From the NCBI GenBank assembly GCA_945901125.1, contig CAMDKD010000021.1, forward strand, positions 1-46,774: a DNA stretch of 46,774 nt. Reading direction: 5' to 3'. Within the stretch, counting starts at the first letter, position 1. The number at the start of each line of letters is the position of its first letter. Positions 7,538-16,435 of this stretch are shown here, piece by piece. Under the pieces are notes generated by a model. That model was not told the origin of the DNA. It did not search any database and saw nothing but the letters and a program-made list of their open reading frames with translations. The stretch comes from Bordetella parapertussis (lineage in GTDB: Bacteria; Pseudomonadota; Gammaproteobacteria; Burkholderiales; Burkholderiaceae_C). The translations under genes and the position numbers were made by a program.

Positions 7538-8335
7538 ATGGCAGTTGTTGACCACCGGTTCCCACCGCTGCCTGCGTCTTTGGATGTACGCCAACTTTCT
7601 AATCTGGCCTTTTTATCGGATGTGCATTTAGACGCTGCTGACACATCCACTTTCCGGGCCTGGGCCGCCTACTTGCTTCACCTGCAAGCAGATGCTTTGT
7701 TCATTCTGGGTGATTTGTTCGAGGTCTGGGTTGGCGACGATATCTTGAGCGACCCGCAAGCGGCTTTCGAGCGCGATTGCCTGAGTCGCATACACGCTGT
7801 CAGCCAACGCATGCCGGTTTATTGGATGGCCGGTAACCGCGACTTTTTGCTGGGCAGCGCTGCCTGTGAAGTCAGCGGCATGCAAGCTTTGAACGATCCC
7901 TGTGTGCTGCACACTTCTGAATCTACTTGCTTACTCAGCCACGGCGATGCTTTGTGCCTGGAAGACACCGACTACCAGTTGTTCAGAGCCAAAGTGCGCT
8001 CATCCGAATGGCAAAACGCTTTTCTGGCCAAGCCTTTGCAAGAGCGCACACAAGAAGCCCGCGCTATCAGGGCGCACAGCGAAGCGCGCAAGACCACCAA
8101 CCCTATTTGGGTGGATGTTGACGCGGCGGCTGCCGTCGGCTGGCTGACAGACCACAAAGCCAGCTTGCTGTTGCACGGGCACACGCACCGTGCCGCTGTG
8201 CATCAACTCGGCAACGGCTTAGAGCGTCAAGTACTGAGTGATTGGCATGCTGATGCAGACCCGCCGCGCCTGCAAGGCTTTAGCTGGCAGGCCGGGCGGG
8301 GGTTTGAGAGAACAGATTTGTCAGCCCCGGCTTAA
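7538..8335 (+). CDS. lpxH: UDP-2,3-diacylglucosamine diphosphatase
   Basis: LpxH hydrolyses UDP-2,3-diacylglucosamine to lipid X and UMP in lipid A synthesis at the inner face of the inner membrane. The metallophosphatase motifs are complete: DVH (residues 28-30), GDLFEVW (58-64), GNRD (99-102), HGD (135-137) and HGHTH (213-217). The 265-residue length is slightly longer than E. coli LpxH because of a short N-terminal lead. Its TAA stop interlocks with the stop of the convergent DUF349 gene, leaving no room for a terminator between them. Confidence 0.96.
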   Translation: MAVVDHRFPPLPASLDVRQLSNLAFLSDVHLDAADTSTFRAWAAYLLHLQADALFILGDLFEVWVGDDILSDPQAAFERDCLSRIHAVSQRMPVYWMAGNRDFLLGSAACEVSGMQALNDPCVLHTSESTCLLSHGDALCLEDTDYQLFRAKVRSSEWQNAFLAKPLQERTQEARAIRAHSEARKTTNPIWVDVDAAAAVGWLTDHKASLLLHGHTHRAAVHQLGNGLERQVLSDWHADADPPRLQGFSWQAGRGFERTDLSAPA

Positions 8336-11300
8336 CGCTTGAGCAGCACCCGCAGCACAGTTTGTACCCGCTGAGCAGCATCCGCGTCATAACCGGATTG
8401 CAACACAGACGCCACATCCTGTGCCCAGGTTTGGGCCGGTGGCGCATCGTTGCGTTTGGTCAGCAATTGCAATTGCAGATTGCGACGCGCTTGCTGATGG
8501 TCTGCCGGGGTGTTGACCTCAGCGGCCATTTCCAGACGCAACAAGGCGGTGGCTGCATCGCCTTTGGCGTCTGTTTGCAAAGCCTGCACCCAGGCCTGAC
8601 GTTGCGCTGCATTCACGCGGCTGCCCAATTCCTTGGCTGGCGGCAATTGATCTGCTTGCCTTTGCTGCCAGGCGGACAACACATGCACAAGGGTTTCGCC
8701 GTGCGCTTGCATGGCCAGTTTTTTCAAAACGTTTTCGGCTTGTTCGATGGCGTTGCGTTGGGCGCGGAAAGCGGCGTCGCCCAGACGCGGACCCCGGTCT
8801 ACAAACGGTTCGCGCTCGCGGCCACGACCTGGTGCATCACGCTCGTTGCGTCTGCCGGGTGCATCGCGTTCGTTGCGGCGCCCGCCGGGTTTGTCGCCGA
8901 AACGGCCAGCCACCACAGGTTCGGTTTTCTTTTGACCGGGCCGGTCGTCGCCTCGCACGGCCACCACTTTTTTCACAGGGGCCGGCGCTTTGACAGGGGC
9001 AGGTGCAGGCGCATCGGCTGCCTGTGTATCTGCCTGAGTTTCATCAGATGCAGTCTGCTCAGCGGCTGTATCCGGGCTTGATGGCTCGACTTCGGTTGAC
9101 TGTTCGGCGACGGGCGTTTCTGTCGCAGGCACATCTTCAGCTGGGCTTGAAGGGCTTGCTTGGGCAACGACTGGCTCGCTTTCCTGCGCAACTGCAGCAG
9201 CAGCCACGGCCTTGCCGGTGATGACCAAATTCAAATGCTGCATGGCCTGACGGATCAGCGCTGCGTCACCTTGGCCAATGGCTTTTTCCAAGGCATTCGA
9301 GGCATCAAGCACCGCCTGGTCGTGCGCCGACAAAGCCTGGGTTTGCACCGTGCGTTCCTGGGTTTTGCGCTGAAAAGCTTCGTCAAGCGGTTGTCGGAAT
9401 GCGTCCCAAAGTTTTTGCGCCAGCTTGCGGTCCAGCGCAATGGATTGCGATTCGGCTTGCCAGCGTTGCTGCAAGGCCTTGACCGCGTCTATGCGCAAGC
9501 TCGCCGCTGCCGCCAGTTGTTTGGCCTCTTCGATCATGGCGCGACGCCGGGCAATGCTGGCGTTCTCCGCCTGTTCAAGTTCCGCATGCGCGGCTGACAT
9601 GGCGGACTTCCACTGGGCTTGCATTTCAGCAAAAGCTTTTTCGCTCAAGTGACCGCTGGTGCGCCAGCGTTCGGAGAACTGGTGCAGTTCACGCGCCTGT
9701 TGTTTCCAATCGGTATTGCCTGCGTGGGCCACGGTCCAGGCCGCGACTTCGGCCAGCAAAGCCAGACGCTGATCACGGTGCGCTTGCGATTCGGCCTTGG
9801 CTTTTTCCAGCCATTCCTGCACAAACGGGTAAGCGCGGTTGCAGGCCTGGTCAAAACGCTTCCACAAAGCGTGGTTGGGTTGGCCGCCCTGGTCGGTTTG
9901 CTTCCAGGCCTCGCGCAGTTGTCGCAAGCTGTCTTGCAATTTGCGGCCGGTGACCACCGGTACCCATTCAGTCACTTGTTGCGCTGCAGCCGGGGATTTG
10001 CCTTTGCCTTTAATCCGGACTTTGACCGGTGCTTGCGCCTCAGCGGATGTTTCTGTAGGTGTTTCTGTAGGCGTTTCAGCCGTTGCTTCAGTTGCAGAAA
10101 CAGGTGCCGGCGCATCAGTTGTTGCTTCAGCATGGGGCAGAGCTTCAAGCGGTGCGGCCTCGGCTTCGGCTTCGGGCGCTATTGACACAGCGGCCTCAGC
10201 TTCGGGCGCTACTTCAGACATAGAGACATCGTCGCTTGCGTGCGACGGTTCAACAGCTGATGCAGTTTTGTCTTCTAGAGGTTTGAGCGGTTTGAGCAAG
10301 GCTTCGGCTTTGGTCACCAGTTCGGTACGGATTTGATCGGCGCGCCAGCGTTGCCAGCCTTCGAGTTCAGCCGCCTTGGTCAAAGCCTGTTGGGCCTTGG
10401 TCTCGAGTTCATGGTCAAGTGCCTTGGCGTGTATTTTCAAAGCCTGTTTCAAAGCAGCAGCAATTGTTGTGGTGGCTTTGCTATGGCCTTGCAAGAGTTC
10501 GGCCTCGAGCTGTTGCAACAATTCCTGCACAGTTTGCTGCGCCTGTTCACGCAAGGCCGGGTCCACCGGCGGACGCGCGGGCGCAGCCGGAGCCGCTTTG
10601 ACCGCTTCGCCGCGTGACTGCCGCAACTGGTCGGCCCAGGCCGGCACCGCGGGCAGAGGCAGGCTGGCATCATGCGCTGCAGCCTGAGTTTGCGCCAAAG
10701 CTGCTGAAAAAGCGTCCCATACCAGCTGAATGTGCTGGGCGCTTTCATTCAGCGTCTGCGGGTATTTGGGGTCCAAGCTTTGCCAGTGGGCGTCGCCGCC
10801 CAAGGTCTGCCATTCCTGACGGAAGCGTTCGATGTCGTGGGCCAGCGTGGCCTGCAATTCAAGTGCCTCGGTCCAGGGTTTGGTCGACAGTACTTCAATG
10901 CGTTGGGCCATCAACAAGGCCGATTCGCGCAATACCTGGGCACGGTGCGCCAGATCTTCAATGTGCTTGACCCGGTCGGCCAGCGCCAGGCGCAAACCCG
11001 CCAGCGGTTCACGCGACAGCGGCGCGCCGGCCTTGGCCGTGTCGCGGGCCCAAGCCATGGCGTCGGCCACGTTCAAACGGCTGGCAGATAGCAAATTTCG
11101 CGCTTTTTCAGCCCATTCTTCAGCCAAGCTGTCCTGGATTTTGGCGCGACGCAGTTCGTCGATTTTTTCTTTCACCGGCTTGGCTGCGCCCTTGTCGCGC
11201 GCACTCAATTCTTTAAAAACTGTTTGCAGCAGGTCAAGCGCAGGCTCGGTGCTTAACCATTCGCGCACACGCGTCAAGCGCTCGCCGGAAGTGGCGGCTG

Positions 11301-11376
11301 TCAATGCTCCGCCGGTGATGGCGTCCAGGGCGGTCAGGTCAGGGGAACTGTGGGTAGGGGAGTTCACGGCGTTCAA
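8332..11376 (-). CDS. Large DUF349-domain protein
   Basis: This 1014-residue, Ala/Gln/Glu-rich protein contains several helical DUF349 repeats, seen as recurring W-x-F/Y modules such as LWDAFRQPLDEAF and LWKRFDQACNRAY. Between them are low-complexity acidic stretches (runs of Ala/Glu/Thr/Pro) and a basic Arg-rich patch with two tandem copies of RRNERDAPG. DUF349 proteins are cytoplasmic and of poorly known function; no catalytic motif is visible. The frame starts with TTG at 11376, with a TACAAAT-like sequence shortly before; a GTG nine bases downstream is an alternative. It is convergent with lpxH and divergent from the transglycosylase gene. Confidence 0.85.
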   Translation of the reverse strand: MNAVNSPTHSSPDLTALDAITGGALTAATSGERLTRVREWLSTEPALDLLQTVFKELSARDKGAAKPVKEKIDELRRAKIQDSLAEEWAEKARNLLSASRLNVADAMAWARDTAKAGAPLSREPLAGLRLALADRVKHIEDLAHRAQVLRESALLMAQRIEVLSTKPWTEALELQATLAHDIERFRQEWQTLGGDAHWQSLDPKYPQTLNESAQHIQLVWDAFSAALAQTQAAAHDASLPLPAVPAWADQLRQSRGEAVKAAPAAPARPPVDPALREQAQQTVQELLQQLEAELLQGHSKATTTIAAALKQALKIHAKALDHELETKAQQALTKAAELEGWQRWRADQIRTELVTKAEALLKPLKPLEDKTASAVEPSHASDDVSMSEVAPEAEAAVSIAPEAEAEAAPLEALPHAEATTDAPAPVSATEATAETPTETPTETSAEAQAPVKVRIKGKGKSPAAAQQVTEWVPVVTGRKLQDSLRQLREAWKQTDQGGQPNHALWKRFDQACNRAYPFVQEWLEKAKAESQAHRDQRLALLAEVAAWTVAHAGNTDWKQQARELHQFSERWRTSGHLSEKAFAEMQAQWKSAMSAAHAELEQAENASIARRRAMIEEAKQLAAAASLRIDAVKALQQRWQAESQSIALDRKLAQKLWDAFRQPLDEAFQRKTQERTVQTQALSAHDQAVLDASNALEKAIGQGDAALIRQAMQHLNLVITGKAVAAAAVAQESEPVVAQASPSSPAEDVPATETPVAEQSTEVEPSSPDTAAEQTASDETQADTQAADAPAPAPVKAPAPVKKVVAVRGDDRPGQKKTEPVVAGRFGDKPGGRRNERDAPGRRNERDAPGRGREREPFVDRGPRLGDAAFRAQRNAIEQAENVLKKLAMQAHGETLVHVLSAWQQRQADQLPPAKELGSRVNAAQRQAWVQALQTDAKGDAATALLRLEMAAEVNTPADHQQARRNLQLQLLTKRNDAPPAQTWAQDVASVLQSGYDADAAQRVQTVLRVLLKR

Positions 11377-11440
11377 TTCGCTAATTTGTACCCGTTCGGG
11401 CTAAGTTGCATATTGTGACAGGGTCGAGAGGGTCAAAGCT

Positions 11441-11446
11441 TAAAAT
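11441..11446 (+). promoter_or_regulatory. -10 hexamer six bases before the transglycosylase start
   Basis: TAAAAT at 11441-11446 is a good -10 box and is followed by six bases and then the ATG at 11453. There is no Shine-Dalgarno sequence. Transcription would be expected to start at or next to the A of ATG, giving a leaderless mRNA. A well-placed -35 is not evident (TTGTGA at 11413-11418 is 22 bases away), which lowers confidence. Confidence 0.4.
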
Positions 11447-11452
11447 ACCTGG

Positions 11453-12274
11453 ATGCAAATAATTGAAACCTTCAAGCGATCGGCCAAAGTTTTCATGTCC
11501 GACGTGGGCCAAGGCTTTTTTCTGATCACGCACAGCGGCCTGGCCTTGCTCGGTCTGGCGGTTTTTTGCTTTTTGGTGGTCTTCAGTTCTCAGCCTGATT
11601 TGCGCTCCAGCGTCGAGGTGGAACTGATTGACTGGCTACAAAGCCGCCACGGCCTGGATTTCGGTTTCAACGAAGACGCCAGCGCGGTTGACCGTGCCAC
11701 CGCAGTTGATCCCCAGGACTTGCCGAAAGAACAGGCTGCCGTAGCCATGTGGCTGAGCCGTAAATACCGGGTCGCGCCAGAACCTATCAGCGCACTGGTA
11801 GCGGAAGCCTACGAACTCGGACCGCAGAAAAAACTCGAGCCCACGCTTATCCTGGCAGTGATGGCCGTGGAATCCAGTTTCAACCCGTTTGCCCAAAGCT
11901 CCATGGGCGCGCAAGGACTGATGCAGGTGCGCACCGATGTACACACCGAAAAATACGATAACTTCGGCGGAGAATTTGCCGCTTTCGACCCGATTGCGAA
12001 CTTACGCGTCGGCGCCAGTGTGCTGCGCGAATCCATAGACCGTAACGGCGGCGTTGAAGCCGGTCTGCGTCAGTATGTGGGCGCGGGCAATAGCGGCGAA
12101 GACGGCGGCTATGTGGCCAAGGTGCTAGCAGAACAACAAAGGCTTAAAGACATTGCCAGCGGCAAGCACGTGTCCATACTCTCCAACAAATTGCCCGCAG
12201 AAGACGGTCTGATCGAACTCTTGGACAAGGCCAGAAGTCTCAGCCCCTTCAAACCCGCCGATGCCACACCCTGA
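11453..12274 (+). CDS. Membrane-anchored lytic transglycosylase (SLT domain)
   Basis: Soluble-lytic-transglycosylase-type enzymes cut peptidoglycan glycan strands with formation of anhydromuramyl ends. The N-terminus has one membrane segment at about residues 22-45, so the C-terminal catalytic domain should face the periplasm. The SLT motif AVESSFNPFA places the catalytic Glu at residue 140, followed by GAQGLMQV and later the conserved YVGAGN segment. At 273 residues it is a compact family member without extra carbohydrate-binding domains. Its end lies 19 bases before the chosen glyA start. There is no clear ribosome binding site. Confidence 0.9.
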   Translation: MQIIETFKRSAKVFMSDVGQGFFLITHSGLALLGLAVFCFLVVFSSQPDLRSSVEVELIDWLQSRHGLDFGFNEDASAVDRATAVDPQDLPKEQAAVAMWLSRKYRVAPEPISALVAEAYELGPQKKLEPTLILAVMAVESSFNPFAQSSMGAQGLMQVRTDVHTEKYDNFGGEFAAFDPIANLRVGASVLRESIDRNGGVEAGLRQYVGAGNSGEDGGYVAKVLAEQQRLKDIASGKHVSILSNKLPAEDGLIELLDKARSLSPFKPADATP

Positions 12275-12293
12275 TATTTTCAACGGAGAAAAC

Positions 12294-13538
12294 ATGTACC
12301 CACGCTCACATCTGATGGCTCAAACCGACCCTGAACTCTGGGCTGCCATACAGGCTGAAAACCAACGCCAGGAACACCATATCGAATTGATCGCGAGCGA
12401 AAACTACGCCTCACCTGCCGTCATGCAAGCACAAGGCACGCAACTGACCAACAAATATGCCGAGGGTTACCCGGGCAAGCGTTATTACGGCGGCTGCGAA
12501 AATGTCGATGTGGCCGAACAACTCGCTATCGAGCGGGCCAAACAATTGTTCGGCGCAGATGCTGCCAACGTGCAACCGCACTGCGGCGCATCGGCCAACC
12601 AGGCGGTGTTTCTGGCGTTTTTAAAACCTGGCGAAACCATCATGGGCATGAGCCTGGCCGAGGGCGGTCACCTGACCCACGGCATGCCGCTGAACCTCTC
12701 GGGCAAATGGTTCAAAGTGGAGAGTTACGGCCTGAACGCCAAAGAGGAAATCGATTACGACGCCATGGAAGCCAAAGCGCTTGCCACCCGCCCCAAGCTG
12801 ATCATTGCAGGCGCATCGGCGTACAGCTTGCACATAGACTTCGCCCGCTTTGCCAAAGTAGCCAAAGAGATAGGCGCCATTTTTCTGGTGGACATGGCGC
12901 ATTACGCCGGTCTGATCGCGGCCGGCGTCTATCCCAACCCGGTGCCGCATGCGGATGTGGTCACCTCCACCACGCACAAGAGTTTGCGCGGCCCGCGCGG
13001 CGGCATCATTCTGATGAAAGCCGAACACGAAAAAGCCATCAACAGCGCAGTGTTCCCCGGCTTGCAAGGCGGCCCGCTCATGCATGTGATCGCGGCCAAA
13101 GCGGTGGCGTTCAAAGAAGCGCTTGACCCAAGCTTCAAGGTTTACCAACAACAGGTGTTGAAAAACGCTGACGTTGTGGCGAAAACTTTGACCGAGCGCG
13201 GCTTGCGTATTGTCAGCGGCGGTACCCAAAGCCATGTCATGCTGGTCGATTTGCGCGCCAAAGGCATCACCGGCAAAGCCGCAGAAGTGGCGCTGGGCAA
13301 TGCCCATATGACCATCAACAAAAACGCCATTCCCAACGACCCCGAAAAACCCATGGTCACCAGCGGTGTGCGCATAGGCACCCCGGCCATGACGACACGC
13401 GGCTTCAAAGACGAAGAGGCACGCGCCACCGCTCATTTGATTGCCGACGTGCTGGAGCACCCGAACGACGAAGCGCATATCGCAGCAGTGCGCGCCAAGG
13501 TGCATGCTCTCACCAGCCGTTTTCCGGTCTATGGGTAA
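12294..13538 (+). CDS. glyA: Serine hydroxymethyltransferase
   Basis: GlyA converts serine and tetrahydrofolate to glycine and methylene-tetrahydrofolate with pyridoxal phosphate. The PLP lysine is Lys229 in TSTTHKSLRGPRGG, matching the E. coli numbering when the ATG at 12294 is used (414 residues). GGAGAAAAC directly upstream supports this start over the frame's earlier ATG at 12261, which overlaps the transglycosylase gene. Active-site segments IELIASENY and EGYPGKRYYGG are intact. nrdR follows after six bases, giving a glyA-nrdR operon that ends at a strong terminator. Confidence 0.98.
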   Translation: MYPRSHLMAQTDPELWAAIQAENQRQEHHIELIASENYASPAVMQAQGTQLTNKYAEGYPGKRYYGGCENVDVAEQLAIERAKQLFGADAANVQPHCGASANQAVFLAFLKPGETIMGMSLAEGGHLTHGMPLNLSGKWFKVESYGLNAKEEIDYDAMEAKALATRPKLIIAGASAYSLHIDFARFAKVAKEIGAIFLVDMAHYAGLIAAGVYPNPVPHADVVTSTTHKSLRGPRGGIILMKAEHEKAINSAVFPGLQGGPLMHVIAAKAVAFKEALDPSFKVYQQQVLKNADVVAKTLTERGLRIVSGGTQSHVMLVDLRAKGITGKAAEVALGNAHMTINKNAIPNDPEKPMVTSGVRIGTPAMTTRGFKDEEARATAHLIADVLEHPNDEAHIAAVRAKVHALTSRFPVYG

Positions 13539-13544
13539 TCAAGC

Positions 13545-13994
13545 ATGAAATGCCCTTTTTGCAGCCATGTGGAAACCCAGGTCATGGAGACCCGCATGTC
13601 TGAAGAGGGCGACTCTATCCGCCGCCGCCGCTCCTGCGGGCATTGCGAAAAACGTTTCACCACCTATGAACGCGCCGATGTCAGCTACCCGGCGGTGGTG
13701 AAAAAAGACGGCAGACGCATAGACTACGACCGCAGCAAACTGCGCGGCTCGCTGAATCTGGCTTTGCGCAAACGCCCGGTCAGCACCGAGCAGATAGATG
13801 CAGCGATCGAGCGCATAGAAGAAAAGTTACTCACGCTGTCACAACGTGAAGTAGCTTCAACGCGCATAGGCGAACTGGTGATGCGTGAATTGAAAAAGCT
13901 GGACAAAGTAGCCTATGTGCGCTTTGCCAGCGTCTACCGCAGTTTTGAAGATGTGGACGAATTCAAAACCTTGGTCGATGAATTCCGCCGTTAA
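13545..13994 (+). CDS. nrdR: Transcriptional repressor NrdR
   Basis: NrdR senses ATP/dATP and represses ribonucleotide reductase genes. The N-terminal zinc ribbon has CPFC (Cys3, Cys6) and CGHC (Cys31, Cys34), followed by RFTTYE, and an ATP-cone domain covers about residues 49-139 (KKDGRRIDYDRSKLRGSL). Length of 149 residues is typical. It is the last gene of the glyA operon and is followed after about 56 bases by a rho-independent terminator. Confidence 0.98.
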   Translation: MKCPFCSHVETQVMETRMSEEGDSIRRRRSCGHCEKRFTTYERADVSYPAVVKKDGRRIDYDRSKLRGSLNLALRKRPVSTEQIDAAIERIEEKLLTLSQREVASTRIGELVMRELKKLDKVAYVRFASVYRSFEDVDEFKTLVDEFRR

Positions 13995-14050
13995 CACATC
14001 ACATCATTTGAGTTAACAGCGCACAGTTTCAGCGTTTGTTTTTTTGCAAG

Positions 14051-14079
14051 ATGGCGGACATGTATCCGCCATTTTTTTT
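14051..14079 (+). terminator. Rho-independent terminator after nrdR
   Basis: ATGGCGGA (14051-14058) and TCCGCCAT (14065-14072) form an eight-base stem with a six-base loop, followed by a T run to 14079. It closes the glyA-nrdR transcript and separates it from the pilin genes. It also makes the in-frame ATG at 14051 an unlikely start for the next gene, since the ATG is inside the stem. Confidence 0.9.
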
Positions 14080-14128
14080 GATTCCATCAAGCCGCTTTTC
14101 AGGCGCTCCAAAATCAGCAAGACTGTGT

Positions 14129-14632
14129 GTGCGGCGTCAACACAATGGCTTCAGCCTGCCTGAACTCTGCGTGGTTGCCGCACTGATAGGCATTGCGGCT
14201 GCCATGGCAGCCCCGGCCATCGGCCAATGGCAATGGCGTGCGCGCGTGGAAAACACGGCGCAGGCCTGGGCCGCAGATTTGCAATCGGCGCGTTTGCATG
14301 CCTTGCGCACCGGCCAGGCCATGCAATTTCAGCGCCTGAACAATTGCACGCCGAACAAGTTGCCCAATGGCGACTGGCGCTGCGGTTGGGAACTGGTCAA
14401 CCCGGCTGACAACAGCCAAACCGCAGTGCTGAGTAATTCCCTCAACGGCGATCTCAGTGTGATGCTGGCACCGGCGCAAAACCAATTACCCATCAATGCA
14501 CAAGGTGAACCTGTGGCTGGCGGTTTGCGTCTGGTCATACAACCTGCGCAGCCCGGCAGCAAGCTGGTACGCAGCATTTGCATCAATACCGCCGGGCGCT
14601 TGCGCATGGTCAACGCGAACAGTTGCTCATGA
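14129..14632 (+). CDS. FimT/GspH-type minor pilin
   Basis: This is a type IV pilus minor pilin with a prepilin cleavage site G-FSLPEL and the hydrophobic helix VVAALIGIAAAMAAPAIGQ directly after, with Glu at position 5 of the mature protein. The C-terminal half fits GspH/FimT. The frame is open from 14036, but ATGs at 14036 and 14051 are in or before the nrdR terminator; the GTG at 14129 gives a seven-residue leader MRRQHNG, typical for prepilins, although no strong ribosome binding site supports it. It heads a run of five minor pilin genes, each overlapping the next by ATGA. Confidence 0.85.
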   Translation: MRRQHNGFSLPELCVVAALIGIAAAMAAPAIGQWQWRARVENTAQAWAADLQSARLHALRTGQAMQFQRLNNCTPNKLPNGDWRCGWELVNPADNSQTAVLSNSLNGDLSVMLAPAQNQLPINAQGEPVAGGLRLVIQPAQPGSKLVRSICINTAGRLRMVNANSCS

Positions 14633-15114
14633 AAAACCTGAGGCACCGAATGCAAGGCTTTTCCATTTTGGAGGCCATGGCAGCGCTGATGGTGCTCAAT
14701 CTGTTGTGCCTGGGTTTGATGGCCTGGCAACTGCAAGCCATGCAGGCACAGCGCCAGGCCCTGGCATTGCAGCAGGCGGTAGCCATGGCGCAAGACCTGT
14801 GGCAACGCATGCAAGTGCATCCCGGTGCCTGGCAGTGGTACCAGTTGGAACTGGATGGCGCAACGCCCGCAGGCGATTGCAGGCAAGCGGCTTGCGATGC
14901 ACAGCAATGGGCACAGGCCGATCTGGGCGAATGGCTGAGTGAATGGCGTCAACGCCTGCCGCAGGCACGCGCCCGGCTGCAAACCACACCCGGCAGCGAC
15001 CCGATGGTGGATTTGCTGCTGGCCTGGCCGGGCGTCAGCGAACCGCCCAGCCCGGTGAGCGTTCCTGATTGCCCGCCCTCGCACAACTGCTGGCAAACCT
15101 CATGGCGGCCATGA
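14629..15114 (+). CDS. pilV: PilV-type minor pilin
   Basis: The 161-residue product from ATG 14629 starts MKNLRHRMQG and is cut before FSILEAMAAL, with Glu5 present, then a hydrophobic helix. PilV is a low-abundance pilin that helps prime assembly of type IV pili. The ATG overlaps the preceding stop (ATGA). The remaining sequence is Gln/Trp-rich with two Cys (GDCRQAACDAQQW) that could form a disulfide. Family assignment rests on order in the cluster and the prepilin signature, since minor pilin bodies diverge quickly. Confidence 0.82.
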   Translation: MKNLRHRMQGFSILEAMAALMVLNLLCLGLMAWQLQAMQAQRQALALQQAVAMAQDLWQRMQVHPGAWQWYQLELDGATPAGDCRQAACDAQQWAQADLGEWLSEWRQRLPQARARLQTTPGSDPMVDLLLAWPGVSEPPSPVSVPDCPPSHNCWQTSWRP

Positions 15115-15824
15115 AGCACAAACAACCCAAGCAGCAGCAAGGCCAGGGGCTGGTGCAATGCATGGTCGGCATGAGCCTGAGCCTGCTGGTGGTCATGGCG
15201 GCATTCAGCGCGTTTGCCTGGATACAGCGCAGTCAGTTGATGCTGCAAACACAAGCAGAAACCCAGCTGCGCCTGCACACAGCCGTGCAGTTGTTGCGCG
15301 ATCGCGTACAACGCGCGGGCGCACCTGAACTGTCTGTCGACGCACAAGGCATGGCGGTACTTAGCCGCTTACCGGCGACTCTGAGCGGCAGCGACACCAC
15401 TTTGCAATTGAACCAGTGGCGCAGCCTGACGCCCGCAGACTGTCAGGGCCATGAAGCCTCCACCCTGCCCTGGCTGCAAGACGATTTCAGACGCAACAGT
15501 CAGCGCGAACTCAGTTGCAAGGACACGGCACGCAGCAACACCACCTACCAGGCGCTGGCCGAACAAATCGACGATTTGCGCCTGCGGTACGCCGAGCAAA
15601 CCGGGCCGCCAGGCGCTGCCCCCGCCGCACAGCAATTGCAATGGCGCAGCGCAGCGCAGGTCAGCGACTGGCAGCAAGTACGTGCTGTCGGTCTGTGTCT
15701 GCAAATACGTCCGGACGGCCTCACTCTCACTCCAGGGAATCTGTCATGCAACACACAATCGCCTCTGAAAAACGGTGCCAGCGCATGGCGCACCGTGTTT
15801 TTTCTCAACCATGCCGGCCCATGA
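15111..15824 (+). CDS. pilW: PilW-type minor pilin with atypical cleavage region
   Basis: From ATG 15111 the protein has 237 residues, overlaps pilV by ATGA, and has the long C-terminal body of PilW. The leader is MKHKQPKQQQG and the following QGLVQCMVGMSLSLLVVM takes the place of the usual FSLVELMVAL. Aligned this way, Phe1 is Gln and the conserved Glu5 is Gln. Glu5 helps pilins dock into the growing filament, so its loss is notable. An in-frame ATG at 15102 is possible but lacks the coupling overlap. The five-gene order (fimT-pilV-pilW-pilX-pilE) supports the name. Confidence 0.82.
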   Translation: MKHKQPKQQQGQGLVQCMVGMSLSLLVVMAAFSAFAWIQRSQLMLQTQAETQLRLHTAVQLLRDRVQRAGAPELSVDAQGMAVLSRLPATLSGSDTTLQLNQWRSLTPADCQGHEASTLPWLQDDFRRNSQRELSCKDTARSNTTYQALAEQIDDLRLRYAEQTGPPGAAPAAQQLQWRSAAQVSDWQQVRAVGLCLQIRPDGLTLTPGNLSCNTQSPLKNGASAWRTVFFLNHAGP

Positions 15825-16435
15825 AATCTCAAAAATTTTTCCACCAACAAGGCCTGGCGTTGCCAACCGTATTGGCGCTGTCCATGCTTTGCAGTGTGCT
15901 ACTGCTGGCTTGCTGGCGCAACATCGCTTTGTCGCAAGGCTGGAGTCGCAGCAGTGTCGAGCGCTGGCAATTGCGGCAAGCGGCTTTATCAGGCATATGC
16001 AAGGTAGCGACAGCCATCTCTTCGCCCGCAGCGCAAGCCAATAACAATATGCGCTTGTCTTACCCGGTGGATGCTGCCCAATGGGCGCAATTGCAAACAC
16101 ATTTGCCTGTCAACGGCTGTGTCCAAGGTATTTGCAGGCCACTGCTGCATCTGAGCAACCACCGCAGCGATTGGCTGAACCGCACATCAGGTGCCAACAG
16201 TTTGCCGGATCAAGGCGATATCAGTCTGGTGTACTGGGTTGAAATATTGCCAACAACAAGCATTGCAAGCCAAGCCGGCGGCGCGTTCACCTACCGCATC
16301 ACGGCGCTGGCGCAGGCCTCGGGTCGAAACACGCAGGCCGCCTGGCAAGCGGTGTGGCAACCCGCCACCACCACGGTAAACGACACGGCGGTCAGGTTGG
16401 CGGATCTGCAAACTGTGCTGGAGTTGCAGCCATGA
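15821..16435 (+). CDS. pilX: PilX-type minor pilin
   Basis: The 204-residue product begins at ATG 15821, which overlaps the pilW stop (ATGA). The short leader MKSQKFFHQQG precedes LALPTVLALSMLCSVLLLA, a hydrophobic helix without Glu5. PilX is related to GspK, the tip pseudopilin that normally lacks Glu5, so this absence is expected. The body contains WRNIALSQGWSRSSVERWQ, resembling the helix that follows in PilX proteins. pilY1, which often follows pilX, is not present here. Confidence 0.82.
   Translation: MKSQKFFHQQGLALPTVLALSMLCSVLLLACWRNIALSQGWSRSSVERWQLRQAALSGICKVATAISSPAAQANNNMRLSYPVDAAQWAQLQTHLPVNGCVQGICRPLLHLSNHRSDWLNRTSGANSLPDQGDISLVYWVEILPTTSIASQAGGAFTYRITALAQASGRNTQAAWQAVWQPATTTVNDTAVRLADLQTVLELQP

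Noticed and set aside
8830..8890. Possible minisatellite in the DUF349 gene
   Set aside because: Only two imperfect copies of a 27-base unit; it is part of the Arg-rich linker and in frame.
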